Source of the DNA: Candidatus Binatia bacterium
GTDB lineage: Bacteria > Desulfobacterota > Binatia > UBA9968 > JAJDTQ01
DNA length: 64,000 bases
Direction: 5' to 3'
NCBI GenBank assembly: GCA_022824205.1
Contig: JAJEAI010000095.1
Location: 1 to 64,000 of the forward strand
Part shown: positions 55,544 through 63,243 of the stretch, one piece after another
Layout: each line of letters begins with the position of its first letter
Numbering within the stretch: the first letter of the stretch is position 1
Notes under the pieces: generated by a model
Seen by the model: only the letters and a program-made list of their open reading frames with translations
Databases searched by the model: none
What the model was told of the DNA's origin: nothing
Made by a program: the position numbers and the translations under genes

Positions 55544-57370
55544 CTAACGGACGTCCAGCCCATGGCGGCGGCTGAGCTTGTAGAAGAGGCTGGCCAGGAC
55601 AACGGTGCCGACGCTGATGCCCAGGGCGAAAGCCGACAGACTCCCTACGTGGCCGTTGTCCCAAAGCTCCCAAATGACCACGGAGATCACCTCGGAGCCG
55701 GGGCTGTAGAGCAACAGCGCGACGGACAGCTCCCGGATGGTGATGAGGAAGATGTAGATCCAACCGGCGAAAAGCGCCGGCATCATCAGCGGGACCATGA
55801 TCTTCCGCGCCACGTTGCCCCAGCTCGCGCCGCTGGCGGTGGCGCTTTCCTCCAGTTCCTTGTGGATGCCGATGAGGCCGGCATGGCTGAAGCGCATGGC
55901 GTAGGGCAGATAGCGTGCCGAAAACGCGATGACCAGGATCCAGATGGTGCCGTACACGGGAATCGGCACCACGAGGTAGGTCTGCAGGACGGCCACCCCC
56001 ATGACGATGCCCGGGAACACCAGCGGCACCATGGTCAACCGGTCCAGGTGCCAGCGCATCTTGATGTTGGTGCGCGTCACCAGCCAAGCGGTGACGAACG
56101 CCACGCCCACGCAGGCGGTGGCGGACACCATGCTGATGGTGACGTTGTTGGTGATGGAGCGCAGGATCTTGTCATCGCTGAACGCTTCCACGTAGTTGTT
56201 CAGGGTGAACATGGAGAGCGCGTCCCATGAGGGCACCACGAGGTAGGGCATGAAGCTCGACCAGATCAGCGCGGTGAGCGGCAGAAGCTGGAGCATCGGC
56301 AGACCCAGCAAGGCCAAGCCGCCCAGCCAGCGCCACCGTCCCAGGTCCTTGCGCCGGGGCTGAAACCCCTTGCCGGTGATGGTGGTGAACCGGTGCGCGT
56401 GCTGGGTGACGCGATAGTACGGAACCAGGCAAAGGGCCACCAGGGCGATGAGCAGCACGGAATAGGCGCTGGCGTAGCCGTACTCGGGCACGAACCCCTC
56501 GATCAACTGGAGGTAGATCTGCGTGGTCATGACCTCGATGCCCGCGGGAAGACCGACCAGCGCGGGAATCTCGAAGGCCTCCATGCTGCGGATGAAGGTG
56601 AGGATCAGCACCGAGAGAAGGCTGGGCATGGCCATGGGCAGGGTCACCTTCCAGAACACCTGCCAGTCGCTGCTGCCGGCCACCACCGCGGCCTCCTCCA
56701 GCGACGGGTCCATGGACCGGAACGGCGTCGCCATGAGCAGGAACACGATGGGGGTCCAGAGGAAGCCCTCCACAAGGATCATGCCGCTCATGGAGAAGAG
56801 GTTGAAGAGGGGCATGATGCCGGTGACCGATTTCACGGCCATGTTGATGAAGCCCGCCTCCGGCCCCAGCAGCAGGATCCAGCCGATAACCTTGACCAGC
56901 CCCGGGACGGCGAACGATACGAAAGCCGCCAGGTAGGCAACGGCGCGGAACGGCGCGTTGCTGCGCTCCGCAAGCCAAGCCATGGCGGTGCCGAAGACAA
57001 GCGCCCAGGCGGCGCTGCCCACGGAAAACACGACGGAGTTCCAGATCAGCGTCTGGAACTCGTCCAGCCCCTCGAAGATATCGAAGTAATTCTGAATCGT
57101 CAGACCGATGATGTCCGAGTCTTCGGAAGGAACGAAACTCGAATAGATGATGAAAACCAGGGGCGGGATGACGAGATACAGGAGCACGAGCGCGCAGGGT
57201 ATGAACAACCACAGGGGAAAGTCACGGCCCTGCCTGCTGGGACGGAGGACATCGAGAAATGCCCAGGCTCCGCTCCTGGTCGGACCGGACTCCTTGAACG
57301 CTGCTTCGTCTCTGCTCAACGGTGGAAATTCCTGGTGACGGCCGGTCCCGTACACAGTGGTCGCGTGCAA
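55544..57370 (-). CDS. ABC transporter fused permease (two permease domains), second copy
   Basis: A protein of about 590-608 residues with around 12 membrane segments and two EAA loops (LEEAAVVAGSSDWQVFWKV near 230 and LEESATASGASWGNVARKI near 525), homologous in layout to the permease at 40697. The start is uncertain: TTG 57370 gives the longest frame but has no ribosome-binding site. TTG 57319 has AGGA 10 bases upstream and still keeps every membrane segment. It follows the binding-protein gene by about 91 bases and, like the first copy, has no ATPase gene beside it. Confidence 0.85.
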   Translation of the reverse strand: MHATTVYGTGRHQEFPPLSRDEAAFKESGPTRSGAWAFLDVLRPSRQGRDFPLWLFIPCALVLLYLVIPPLVFIIYSSFVPSEDSDIIGLTIQNYFDIFEGLDEFQTLIWNSVVFSVGSAAWALVFGTAMAWLAERSNAPFRAVAYLAAFVSFAVPGLVKVIGWILLLGPEAGFINMAVKSVTGIMPLFNLFSMSGMILVEGFLWTPIVFLLMATPFRSMDPSLEEAAVVAGSSDWQVFWKVTLPMAMPSLLSVLILTFIRSMEAFEIPALVGLPAGIEVMTTQIYLQLIEGFVPEYGYASAYSVLLIALVALCLVPYYRVTQHAHRFTTITGKGFQPRRKDLGRWRWLGGLALLGLPMLQLLPLTALIWSSFMPYLVVPSWDALSMFTLNNYVEAFSDDKILRSITNNVTISMVSATACVGVAFVTAWLVTRTNIKMRWHLDRLTMVPLVFPGIVMGVAVLQTYLVVPIPVYGTIWILVIAFSARYLPYAMRFSHAGLIGIHKELEESATASGASWGNVARKIMVPLMMPALFAGWIYIFLITIRELSVALLLYSPGSEVISVVIWELWDNGHVGSLSAFALGISVGTVVLASLFYKLSRRHGLDVR

Positions 57371-57461
57371 TCACCGGCAACCCGAGGGCGGGGCTGTACC
57401 CTGCCCTCGGGTTGCACGATCAACTGCACGGGGCGCACCGGAGGATCGCCCGTGAAGTCCA

Positions 57462-58496
57462 TCAGCGGCGGCCGATTGAACGCAACTGCTTGTTGAGTTT
57501 CTTGGAAATCCTGTTGTAAGCCTTCGAGCTCATTCCCCGTTCGGGGTACACGCGCTTGAACGGATAGTCCAGCCACGCCATTCCGTAGTGGAACTTCTGC
57601 AGGATCTTCTGTCCTTCGATCAGGACGAAGTTGGTAAGCAGAAGCGCGGCATGGGGGTGCGGCGAATTCGCGAAGATCGCGGAACCGCCGGCGTTGGTCG
57701 GGACTTCGTCCAAGGCGTTCCATCCGATCGGCGCACCCTCGGCGATCTTCACGAGCGCGTGATTGCGGAACACCGAAGGCGACACCACGAACTCGCCGGA
57801 GATGATCAGGTCGCGAGTGGCCGTACCCGAGATCTTCACGAGCTTGACCTGCTGCTTCTTGAGCTGCTCGACATATTCCTCGCCCTTGACGTTGATCATG
57901 CTCGACAGCATCCGGTCGCCCGTGCTCTGCACGCTCATGACGATCTTGCCCTTGAGTTCCGGGTTCAGGAGGTCGTCGAAGCTCTTGGGCGCCTTCTCCT
58001 TGGGCATCTTGTCGGTGTTGTATCCGAGGCCGATGAAGGACTCGCGGTCCGTGACCCACCATACCCCGCCGCTCTTGGCCTTGGTCTGGTGCTCATCCGG
58101 CCACCTCTTGTGCTCCGGGCTGCTGTAGGGCGTGATGATGTTCCGCTCGCGGAGCAACTGCAGGATGCCCGGGGTGCTCTCGATGGCATCCACGAGGTAT
58201 TTGCCGGCCTTGTACTCGGCGAGGATCTTGGCGGCAATGTCCTTGCTGCCCGCCCGATAGACTTCGATCTTCACGTCCGGGTATTTCTTGGCGAACTCCG
58301 CCTGGATGGTCTTGTAGGATTTGCCGCTCAGCGACGTGTACCAGACCACCTTGCCTTCCTTCTTGGCACCCTCCTCCAGCATCTTGTGGTAATCCGCTCC
58401 CTTGTAGTTGGCCAGCTTTTTGACGGCCTCGCTCTGGCCCCACGCCGCGGACACGGTCAGGAAAAGAAGCGCAACGGTCAGGTATAATGCCTTCAT
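57462..58496 (-). CDS. ABC transporter extracellular solute-binding protein, second copy
   Basis: A 344-residue receptor with signal peptide (MKALYLTVALLFLTVSAAWG) and an iron/polyamine-type binding fold (GKVVWYTSLSGKSYKTIQAE, AESTPGIL-like core, WWVTDRESFIGLGYNTDKMP, ASGEFVV-like strand). ATG 58496 is preceded by AGGAGGACATCC. It heads the minus-strand operon binding protein-permease-MetE-like-hypothetical, driven by a promoter candidate about 90 bases upstream. The ligand is unknown. Confidence 0.88.
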   Translation of the reverse strand: MKALYLTVALLFLTVSAAWGQSEAVKKLANYKGADYHKMLEEGAKKEGKVVWYTSLSGKSYKTIQAEFAKKYPDVKIEVYRAGSKDIAAKILAEYKAGKYLVDAIESTPGILQLLRERNIITPYSSPEHKRWPDEHQTKAKSGGVWWVTDRESFIGLGYNTDKMPKEKAPKSFDDLLNPELKGKIVMSVQSTGDRMLSSMINVKGEEYVEQLKKQQVKLVKISGTATRDLIISGEFVVSPSVFRNHALVKIAEGAPIGWNALDEVPTNAGGSAIFANSPHPHAALLLTNFVLIEGQKILQKFHYGMAWLDYPFKRVYPERGMSSKAYNRISKKLNKQLRSIGRR

Positions 58497-58583
58497 AAGG
58501 ATGTCCTCCTGTCGGGTTTGACTCCTGTGGAAGCTTGGCGCGCGCACGCGCGGGCACCTACTCTTGCATACGCTCAACGCCGT

Positions 58584-58611
58584 TCTATGGCACGGGCCGT
58601 CAGCTTGTCAA
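58584..58611 (-). promoter_or_regulatory. Candidate promoter of the binding-protein/permease/MetE-like operon
   Basis: Minus-strand TTGACA (58611-58606), 16-base spacer, CATAGA (58589-58584), in the 164-base divergent gap to the MBL-fold gene. The -35 is full consensus, the -10 weak. Confidence 0.4.
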
Positions 58612-58660
58612 ACGGAATGCATTGGGCGAAGATGGGTGCGGTTCCGGGAAGGCTGGAAAG

Positions 58661-59455
58661 ATGCGTGCAGCGCTCCGTATCACGATCACGGTCACCCTTT
58701 TCCTCGTGTTTTGCCACGGCGCCCTCTTCGCCGCCTGCAAGGAGGAAGGCTTCGCGGGCCGTTTCTTCCGGCCCGCGCATGCCGCCGCGCCCGACGCCAC
58801 CCTGCACTACTTCGGCCACAGCTTCTTCCAACTCGTCACCAGCCGGGGCACGCGCATCGTCATGGACCCGCTGGCGCCGGGCTGGTACCCCACGCCGGAC
58901 GTAACCGCGGAAGCCGTCACCATCGGCCGGGAGCACCAGAACCATAACTGGATACCCATCGTGCGCGGCCGGCCGCTGATTCTCCGGGGTCTCCGGGAGA
59001 CCACCTACGCATACGAATGGAACCAGGTCCGCACCACGGTCAAGGACGTCTTGATCTACAGCGTGCCCATCTACGTAAGCCGTCCCGACGGCGACCTCTT
59101 CAAGGGAGCGGCGTTCGTCTACGACCTCGGGCGGCTGTGCGTCGCGCACCTGGGTGACTTGGCCCACCGGCTCACGGCCAGGCAACTGAAGCAGTTCGGC
59201 AAGGTGGACGTGGCGCTGGTGCCCATCGGCGGACGCACCACCATGGGGCCTCGGACCGCCCGCGGCGTGGTCGAACAACTCAAGCCGAAGATCGCGATCC
59301 CCATGCACTACCGCGACGACCTCGAGCGCGTGCGCATCTTCACCGAGGGCTTCCCCACGCGCACCGTGCCGGAGGGCACCCTGGTTGTCAGCAAGGCGGC
59401 GCTGCCGCGCAAGACGGAAATCGTCGTGCTGGGCTATCGCGGGGGACCGTTCTAG
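58661..59455 (+). CDS. Metallo-beta-lactamase-fold (UlaG-like) protein with altered metal motif, exported
   Basis: A 264-residue protein with an N-terminal hydrophobic leader (LRITITVTLFLVFCHGALFA) and an MBL fold (ATLHYFGHSFFQLVTSRG, RIVMDPLAPGWYP). The hallmark HxHxDH motif reads R90-E-H92-Q-N94-H95, so the first His is Arg and the Asp is Asn. Later metal-site residues (CVAHLGDLAH, IPMHYRDD) look kept. The site may hold one metal or none. Start ATG 58661 gives the leader directly; 42 upstream codons are discarded. It stands alone before the TAXI-TRAP genes. Confidence 0.82.
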   Translation: MRAALRITITVTLFLVFCHGALFAACKEEGFAGRFFRPAHAAAPDATLHYFGHSFFQLVTSRGTRIVMDPLAPGWYPTPDVTAEAVTIGREHQNHNWIPIVRGRPLILRGLRETTYAYEWNQVRTTVKDVLIYSVPIYVSRPDGDLFKGAAFVYDLGRLCVAHLGDLAHRLTARQLKQFGKVDVALVPIGGRTTMGPRTARGVVEQLKPKIAIPMHYRDDLERVRIFTEGFPTRTVPEGTLVVSKAALPRKTEIVVLGYRGGPF

Positions 59456-59505
59456 CTAGTTCGAGGTCGAGTCATGCGGCTCTTTGCGCTAACACTCTTT
59501 GCGGT

Positions 59506-59534
59506 TGACTGGGACGCTGTTCCATCCTATTTTA
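59506..59534 (+). promoter_or_regulatory. Promoter of the TAXI-TRAP operon
   Basis: TTGACT (59506-59511), 17-base spacer, TATTTT (59529-59534), about 75 bases before the binding-protein start. Both hexamers match sigma-70 consensus well. Confidence 0.6.
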
Positions 59535-59610
59535 CGCGGATTCGTCGGGCGGCGCCTTGGTGGTATACAGCGGCCAGCGCGCCGCGTAACAACCAGTTCA
59601 GGAGGTTTTC

Positions 59611-60594
59611 ATGAGAAGCTTGAGACTCAAGGGGTTGCTGGTGGCGGTCGCGGTGGCGGCCATGGCGTGGGCGGCGGGGCCGCAGCGGGCGACCGCGGCC
59701 GAGATGCCATCGAGCCTGGAGATCGGCGGCGCCAGCATCGGCGGAGCCTTCTACGTGGTGGCGGGCGGCGTGGCCAAGCTGCTGGAAGAGAACATGAAGA
59801 TCCCGGTGACCGCGGCGGTGACCGAGGGCTCGCGCGAGAACGTACGCCTTATCGACCGCAAGCAGATCTTCATGGGCGTCATCGCGTCGAACAACTCGTA
59901 CCCCGCGTACCACGGAGTCCTGACGTTCAAGAAGAAGCACCCCCTGGCCCTGGTCATGGGCCTTTACCCCAACGCCTTCACGCTTCACACACTGCCCGGC
60001 AGTCCCGTCAACTCGTTCGCCGACCTCAAGGGGAAACGCGTGGGCGTGGGCACCGGCCGGACTTGGGATGCCTTCATGGTGCCCCTGATGAAGGCCCACG
60101 GATTGACCTACAAGAAGGACTTCAAGCCCGTGTACGCGGGTATGAGCGACCTGTACACGCAGCTCGGCGACGGCAACATCGTCGCCATGCCGACCATGGT
60201 CTCCGGGCTGAGCCCGATCCCCGCGGCGTTGCGCCTGCACGCCGAGAAGGGCGCGCGGTACCTGCCGCCGGAGCCCCAGGCGGTGGAGAAGATGGTCAAG
60301 CAGTTCCCGTACATGACGCGGCAAACCATTCCGGCGAGCACGCCCACCTTCGAGAAGGCCGTCGAGACCTTCGACATCGGCGGCCCTCTCCTCACCGTCC
60401 GCGCGGACGCCGACGAGGAACTGGTCTACCGGGTCATCAAGATGATTCACGAGAACCTGGACAAGCTGGCGGAGGACGTGCGCTACTTCAAGTACGCACA
60501 GATCAACCCGGCGGTGCTGACCACCCAGATCGGGGTCCCCTATCATCCGGGAGCCGTGCGCTACTGGAAGGAAGCCGGACTCTGGAAGAAGTAG
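59611..60594 (+). CDS. TAXI-family TRAP transporter solute-binding protein
   Basis: A 327-residue exported receptor. The signal peptide (MRSLRLKGLLVAVAVAAMAW to ATAAE) is followed by the TAXI signature region (LEIGGASIGGAFYVVAGGVA) and the C-terminal GVPYHPGAVRYWKEAGLWKK. TAXI receptors bind dicarboxylates or amino acids and work with fused DctQM permeases, as encoded 146 bases downstream. TTCAGGAGG lies before the ATG. Confidence 0.9.
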   Translation: MRSLRLKGLLVAVAVAAMAWAAGPQRATAAEMPSSLEIGGASIGGAFYVVAGGVAKLLEENMKIPVTAAVTEGSRENVRLIDRKQIFMGVIASNNSYPAYHGVLTFKKKHPLALVMGLYPNAFTLHTLPGSPVNSFADLKGKRVGVGTGRTWDAFMVPLMKAHGLTYKKDFKPVYAGMSDLYTQLGDGNIVAMPTMVSGLSPIPAALRLHAEKGARYLPPEPQAVEKMVKQFPYMTRQTIPASTPTFEKAVETFDIGGPLLTVRADADEELVYRVIKMIHENLDKLAEDVRYFKYAQINPAVLTTQIGVPYHPGAVRYWKEAGLWKK

Positions 60595-60684
60595 GCCTCA
60601 TCGTCACGTGACCACGGCAATGGGACCGACGGCGCCCGTCCGCGGCGCCGCCGGTCCGATGCCGCCGGTCCAGTACCGACCAAG

Positions 60685-60753
60685 GACATCGACGTGCTCT
60701 TTCATACGGGCGCCGTGGGGGATTGGAAGGAGGCGGGGCTGTGGAAGCAATAG
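60685..60753 (+). pseudogene. 3' remnant of a second TAXI receptor gene
   Basis: In frame, 60685-60753 reads DIDVLFHTGAVGDWKEAGLW then KQ and a stop. It parallels the C-terminus of the intact receptor (VPYHPGAVRYWKEAGLWKK). No upstream part of the second gene is visible between 60595 and 60664. The fragment's GGAGG (60729-60733) now serves as the ribosome-binding site for the permease start at 60741, and its stop lies inside the permease gene. Confidence 0.65.
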
Positions 60754-62651
60754 GCCGGATCATCACCCGGCTGCTGGCGATCGGACTGTCGGCTTACGCG
60801 GTCTGGAACGCCTTCAGTCCGTTGCCGCCCCTTCAGGAACGCAGCCTTTTCCTGCTGGTTCTGTTCGCCTTGTTGTTCCTCACCCAGGCGACGGAGCGCG
60901 AGCGCCCGACCCAGGTGGCGCTGGATCTCTTCTGGCTGGCGCTCAGTCTGGCGACCTTCGGCTACGTCTTCATCGAGCACGAGGAGATCGCCTTCAAGTC
61001 GGGGCTCGTCACCCAGACCGACCTGGTGCTGGGGGTGATCTGTGTCATCGTGGTGCTCGAGGCCACCCGGCGGATCGTCGGCATGGCGCTGGTGATCACC
61101 GCGTTGGTGTTCCTGGTCTACGTCTTCTACGGCCAGCATCTGCCGCGGTGGGTGGGGGGCCACGGCGGCTTCGACCTGGACCGCATCGTCACCACCGTCT
61201 ACCTGTCCGGCAACGGCGTCTTCGGGGTCGCCACCTACATCACCTTCAAGTTCGTGTTCCTGTTCGTGATGTTCGGCAAGCTGCTGGAAGCCACCGGCGC
61301 GCTGGCGTTCATCATGGAGTTCACCCGTTCCCTGGTGGGGAGATACCGCGGCGGCCCCGCAATGATGGCCGTGGTCTCCAGCGGCATGATGGGATCGGTG
61401 AGCGGCAGCGCCGTGGCCAACGTCATGGTCACGGGTTCCATTACCATCCCCCTCATGAAACGAGTGGGCTTCCAGCCCCACGTGGCCGGGGCGGTGGAGG
61501 CGGCCGCGTCCACGGGCGGGCAGTTCATGCCTCCGGTGATGGGTGCCGCGGCGTTCCTCATGATGCAGTTCCTGGCGGTGGACTACCTCCAGATCGTCAA
61601 GGCCGCCCTCATTCCGGCCGTGTTGTACTTCATCGGTGTGCTGGCGGGCGTCTACTTCTACGCGTTGCGCTCCGGGCTTACGGGTTTGCCGAAGAGTGAA
61701 CTGACGAGCATCCGGGAAGTCGTGCGCGAGCCCCAGGGGCTGACGTTCATCGCCGGCATCGGCCTGCTCATCGTGCTGCTGCTGCTGCGCATGTCGCCGG
61801 TCCAGGCGGTGCTGAGGGCCATGGCCGTCATCGCGGTGCTGGGAGTGGGCATCGCGGCCATCTCCATGTTTTTCCGGGACCGGGGCGCGTTCGTGAAGAC
61901 GGCCCCCGCAGGAGCCTGGAGCGCCATCAAGAAAGGCATCGACGTATTCGAGGGCACCGGCCGGGACTTCGTCACCCTGGGCACCGCCGTGGCCTGCGTC
62001 GGCATCATCATGGGCACCATTCTGATGACCGGCCTGGCCACGCGTTTCTCGGGTCTCGTCATCGGCATGGCCGGCGGCGACCTGACCATTATCCTGCTGC
62101 TCACCATGTTCGCGTCCATGATCCTGGGCATGGGACTGCCCACCAGCATCGCGTATATCATCCTGGCCCTGATGGTGGCGCCCGTGCTCATCAAGGTGGG
62201 CGTCTGGCCCATGGCCGCGCACCTCTTCATTTTCTTTTCCGGCATGCTGTCCATGGTGACGCCGCCGGTGGCCCTGGCCGCCTATGCCGGGGCTACCGTC
62301 GCGGGCAGCGACTTCTGGCGCACAAGTCTGTTCGCGGGCCTGATTTCGCTGCCGGTGTACATTTTGCCCTATGCCTTCGTCTTCGGCACGCCGTTGCTGA
62401 TGCGGGGCCACCCCGTGGATATCGTTCTGACCACGGCGACGGCGGCCGCTGGGGTCATCCTCAACGCCTATGCCTTGGTGGGCGACTTCAAGGACCGGAG
62501 AGAAGCCGTGGAGCGGATCGTCGTGTTCGCGGCCGCCATCATGCTCATCGCCCCGGGCGCGATGACCGACATCGTCGGCATGATCCTGGCCGGGGCCGGG
62601 TTGGCGCGGCCGCTGCTGCGGCGCATGTCCACGGCCAACGCCGCGGGGTAA
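60741..62651 (+). CDS. TRAP transporter fused permease (DctQM, TAXI-associated)
   Basis: A 636-residue fused permease: about four N-terminal helices (DctQ-like, 10-120) joined to a DctM-like part with motifs GSVSGSAVANVMVTGSITIP, GGQFMPPVMGAAAFLM and ILGMGLPTSIAYIILALM. It forms one sodium-driven transporter with the TAXI receptor. GTG 60741 is chosen because GGAGG lies 7 bases upstream; a TTG 18 bases earlier is less likely. The gene overlaps the end of the receptor remnant by 13 bases. Confidence 0.9.
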   Translation: MEAIGRIITRLLAIGLSAYAVWNAFSPLPPLQERSLFLLVLFALLFLTQATERERPTQVALDLFWLALSLATFGYVFIEHEEIAFKSGLVTQTDLVLGVICVIVVLEATRRIVGMALVITALVFLVYVFYGQHLPRWVGGHGGFDLDRIVTTVYLSGNGVFGVATYITFKFVFLFVMFGKLLEATGALAFIMEFTRSLVGRYRGGPAMMAVVSSGMMGSVSGSAVANVMVTGSITIPLMKRVGFQPHVAGAVEAAASTGGQFMPPVMGAAAFLMMQFLAVDYLQIVKAALIPAVLYFIGVLAGVYFYALRSGLTGLPKSELTSIREVVREPQGLTFIAGIGLLIVLLLLRMSPVQAVLRAMAVIAVLGVGIAAISMFFRDRGAFVKTAPAGAWSAIKKGIDVFEGTGRDFVTLGTAVACVGIIMGTILMTGLATRFSGLVIGMAGGDLTIILLLTMFASMILGMGLPTSIAYIILALMVAPVLIKVGVWPMAAHLFIFFSGMLSMVTPPVALAAYAGATVAGSDFWRTSLFAGLISLPVYILPYAFVFGTPLLMRGHPVDIVLTTATAAAGVILNAYALVGDFKDRREAVERIVVFAAAIMLIAPGAMTDIVGMILAGAGLARPLLRRMSTANAAG

Positions 62652-62773
62652 TTCGAGAGCACGACCGGGCAGGCGTGACGACGGCCAGTGTGGTGTCTGG
62701 TTAATTCGCAGCATAATATGCGGAGGATTTTTCGTCGTCGGCAAGGCGCGATGACGAGCAGTGGCGGGTTCGG

Positions 62774-63121
62774 GTGGAGGGGAACCCGCACGTGATTCCG
62801 GGGCAGAAGCCGGGCACGCACCTGCGGAACCTGAACGATCCCTGGGGCCGGATACGCAGGAGCGCGAAGCTCGACGACGTGCGGCTTCACGACTGCCGCC
62901 ACTCGTTCGCGTCGCGGGCGCTGGCGCTGGGCGAGGGGCTGACCATGATCAGGAAGCTCCTGGGTCACACGAAGGTGGAGACCACCGCGCGGTACGCGCA
63001 CCTGGCGCGGGAGTCGGTGCGCGAGTCCGCCGTCCGCATATCCGACAGCATCGCCGCCGACATCCTCAGGGGATACCGAGTGGACGGCGGGGACGAAGCC
63101 CCGGCCGGGACGGCGACGTGA
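62774..63121 (+). pseudogene. C-terminal fragment of a tyrosine recombinase/phage integrase
   Basis: A 115-residue frame with the C-terminal half of the catalytic domain: RLHDCRHSFASRALALGEG holds the H-x-x-R box, and KLLGHTKVETTARYAHL holds the H and nucleophilic Tyr. The N-terminal DNA-binding domain and the first catalytic Arg are absent, so integrase activity is not expected. Similarity begins at about 62783 (PHVIPGQKPGTHLRNL). It is probably a leftover of an integrated element; no att site is recognisable nearby. Confidence 0.75.
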
Positions 63122-63243
63122 TCCCTGGATCGTCCGGGCCGGCCCGGTCCGTGGTCCGCGGGTACTCTGCCGGTGAGGGTGTTTCCGGTACGGAGACGCG
63201 AGCCTGAAGGGGGCGGAAATCATCCCCTGCCGGAGGCCGTCGG

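Noticed and set aside
60702-62744. Minus-strand open frame of 680 codons opposite the fused TRAP permease
   Set aside because: Extremely His/Asp/Gln/Glu-rich product typical of an antisense reading of a membrane protein gene; the plus strand has conserved TRAP motifs.
33483-62768. Shared short block (aaggcgcgatgac...gtggcggg) at 33483-33518 and 62737-62768
   Set aside because: About 30 bases with mismatches; possibly another dispersed repeat, but two imperfect copies are not enough to define a family.
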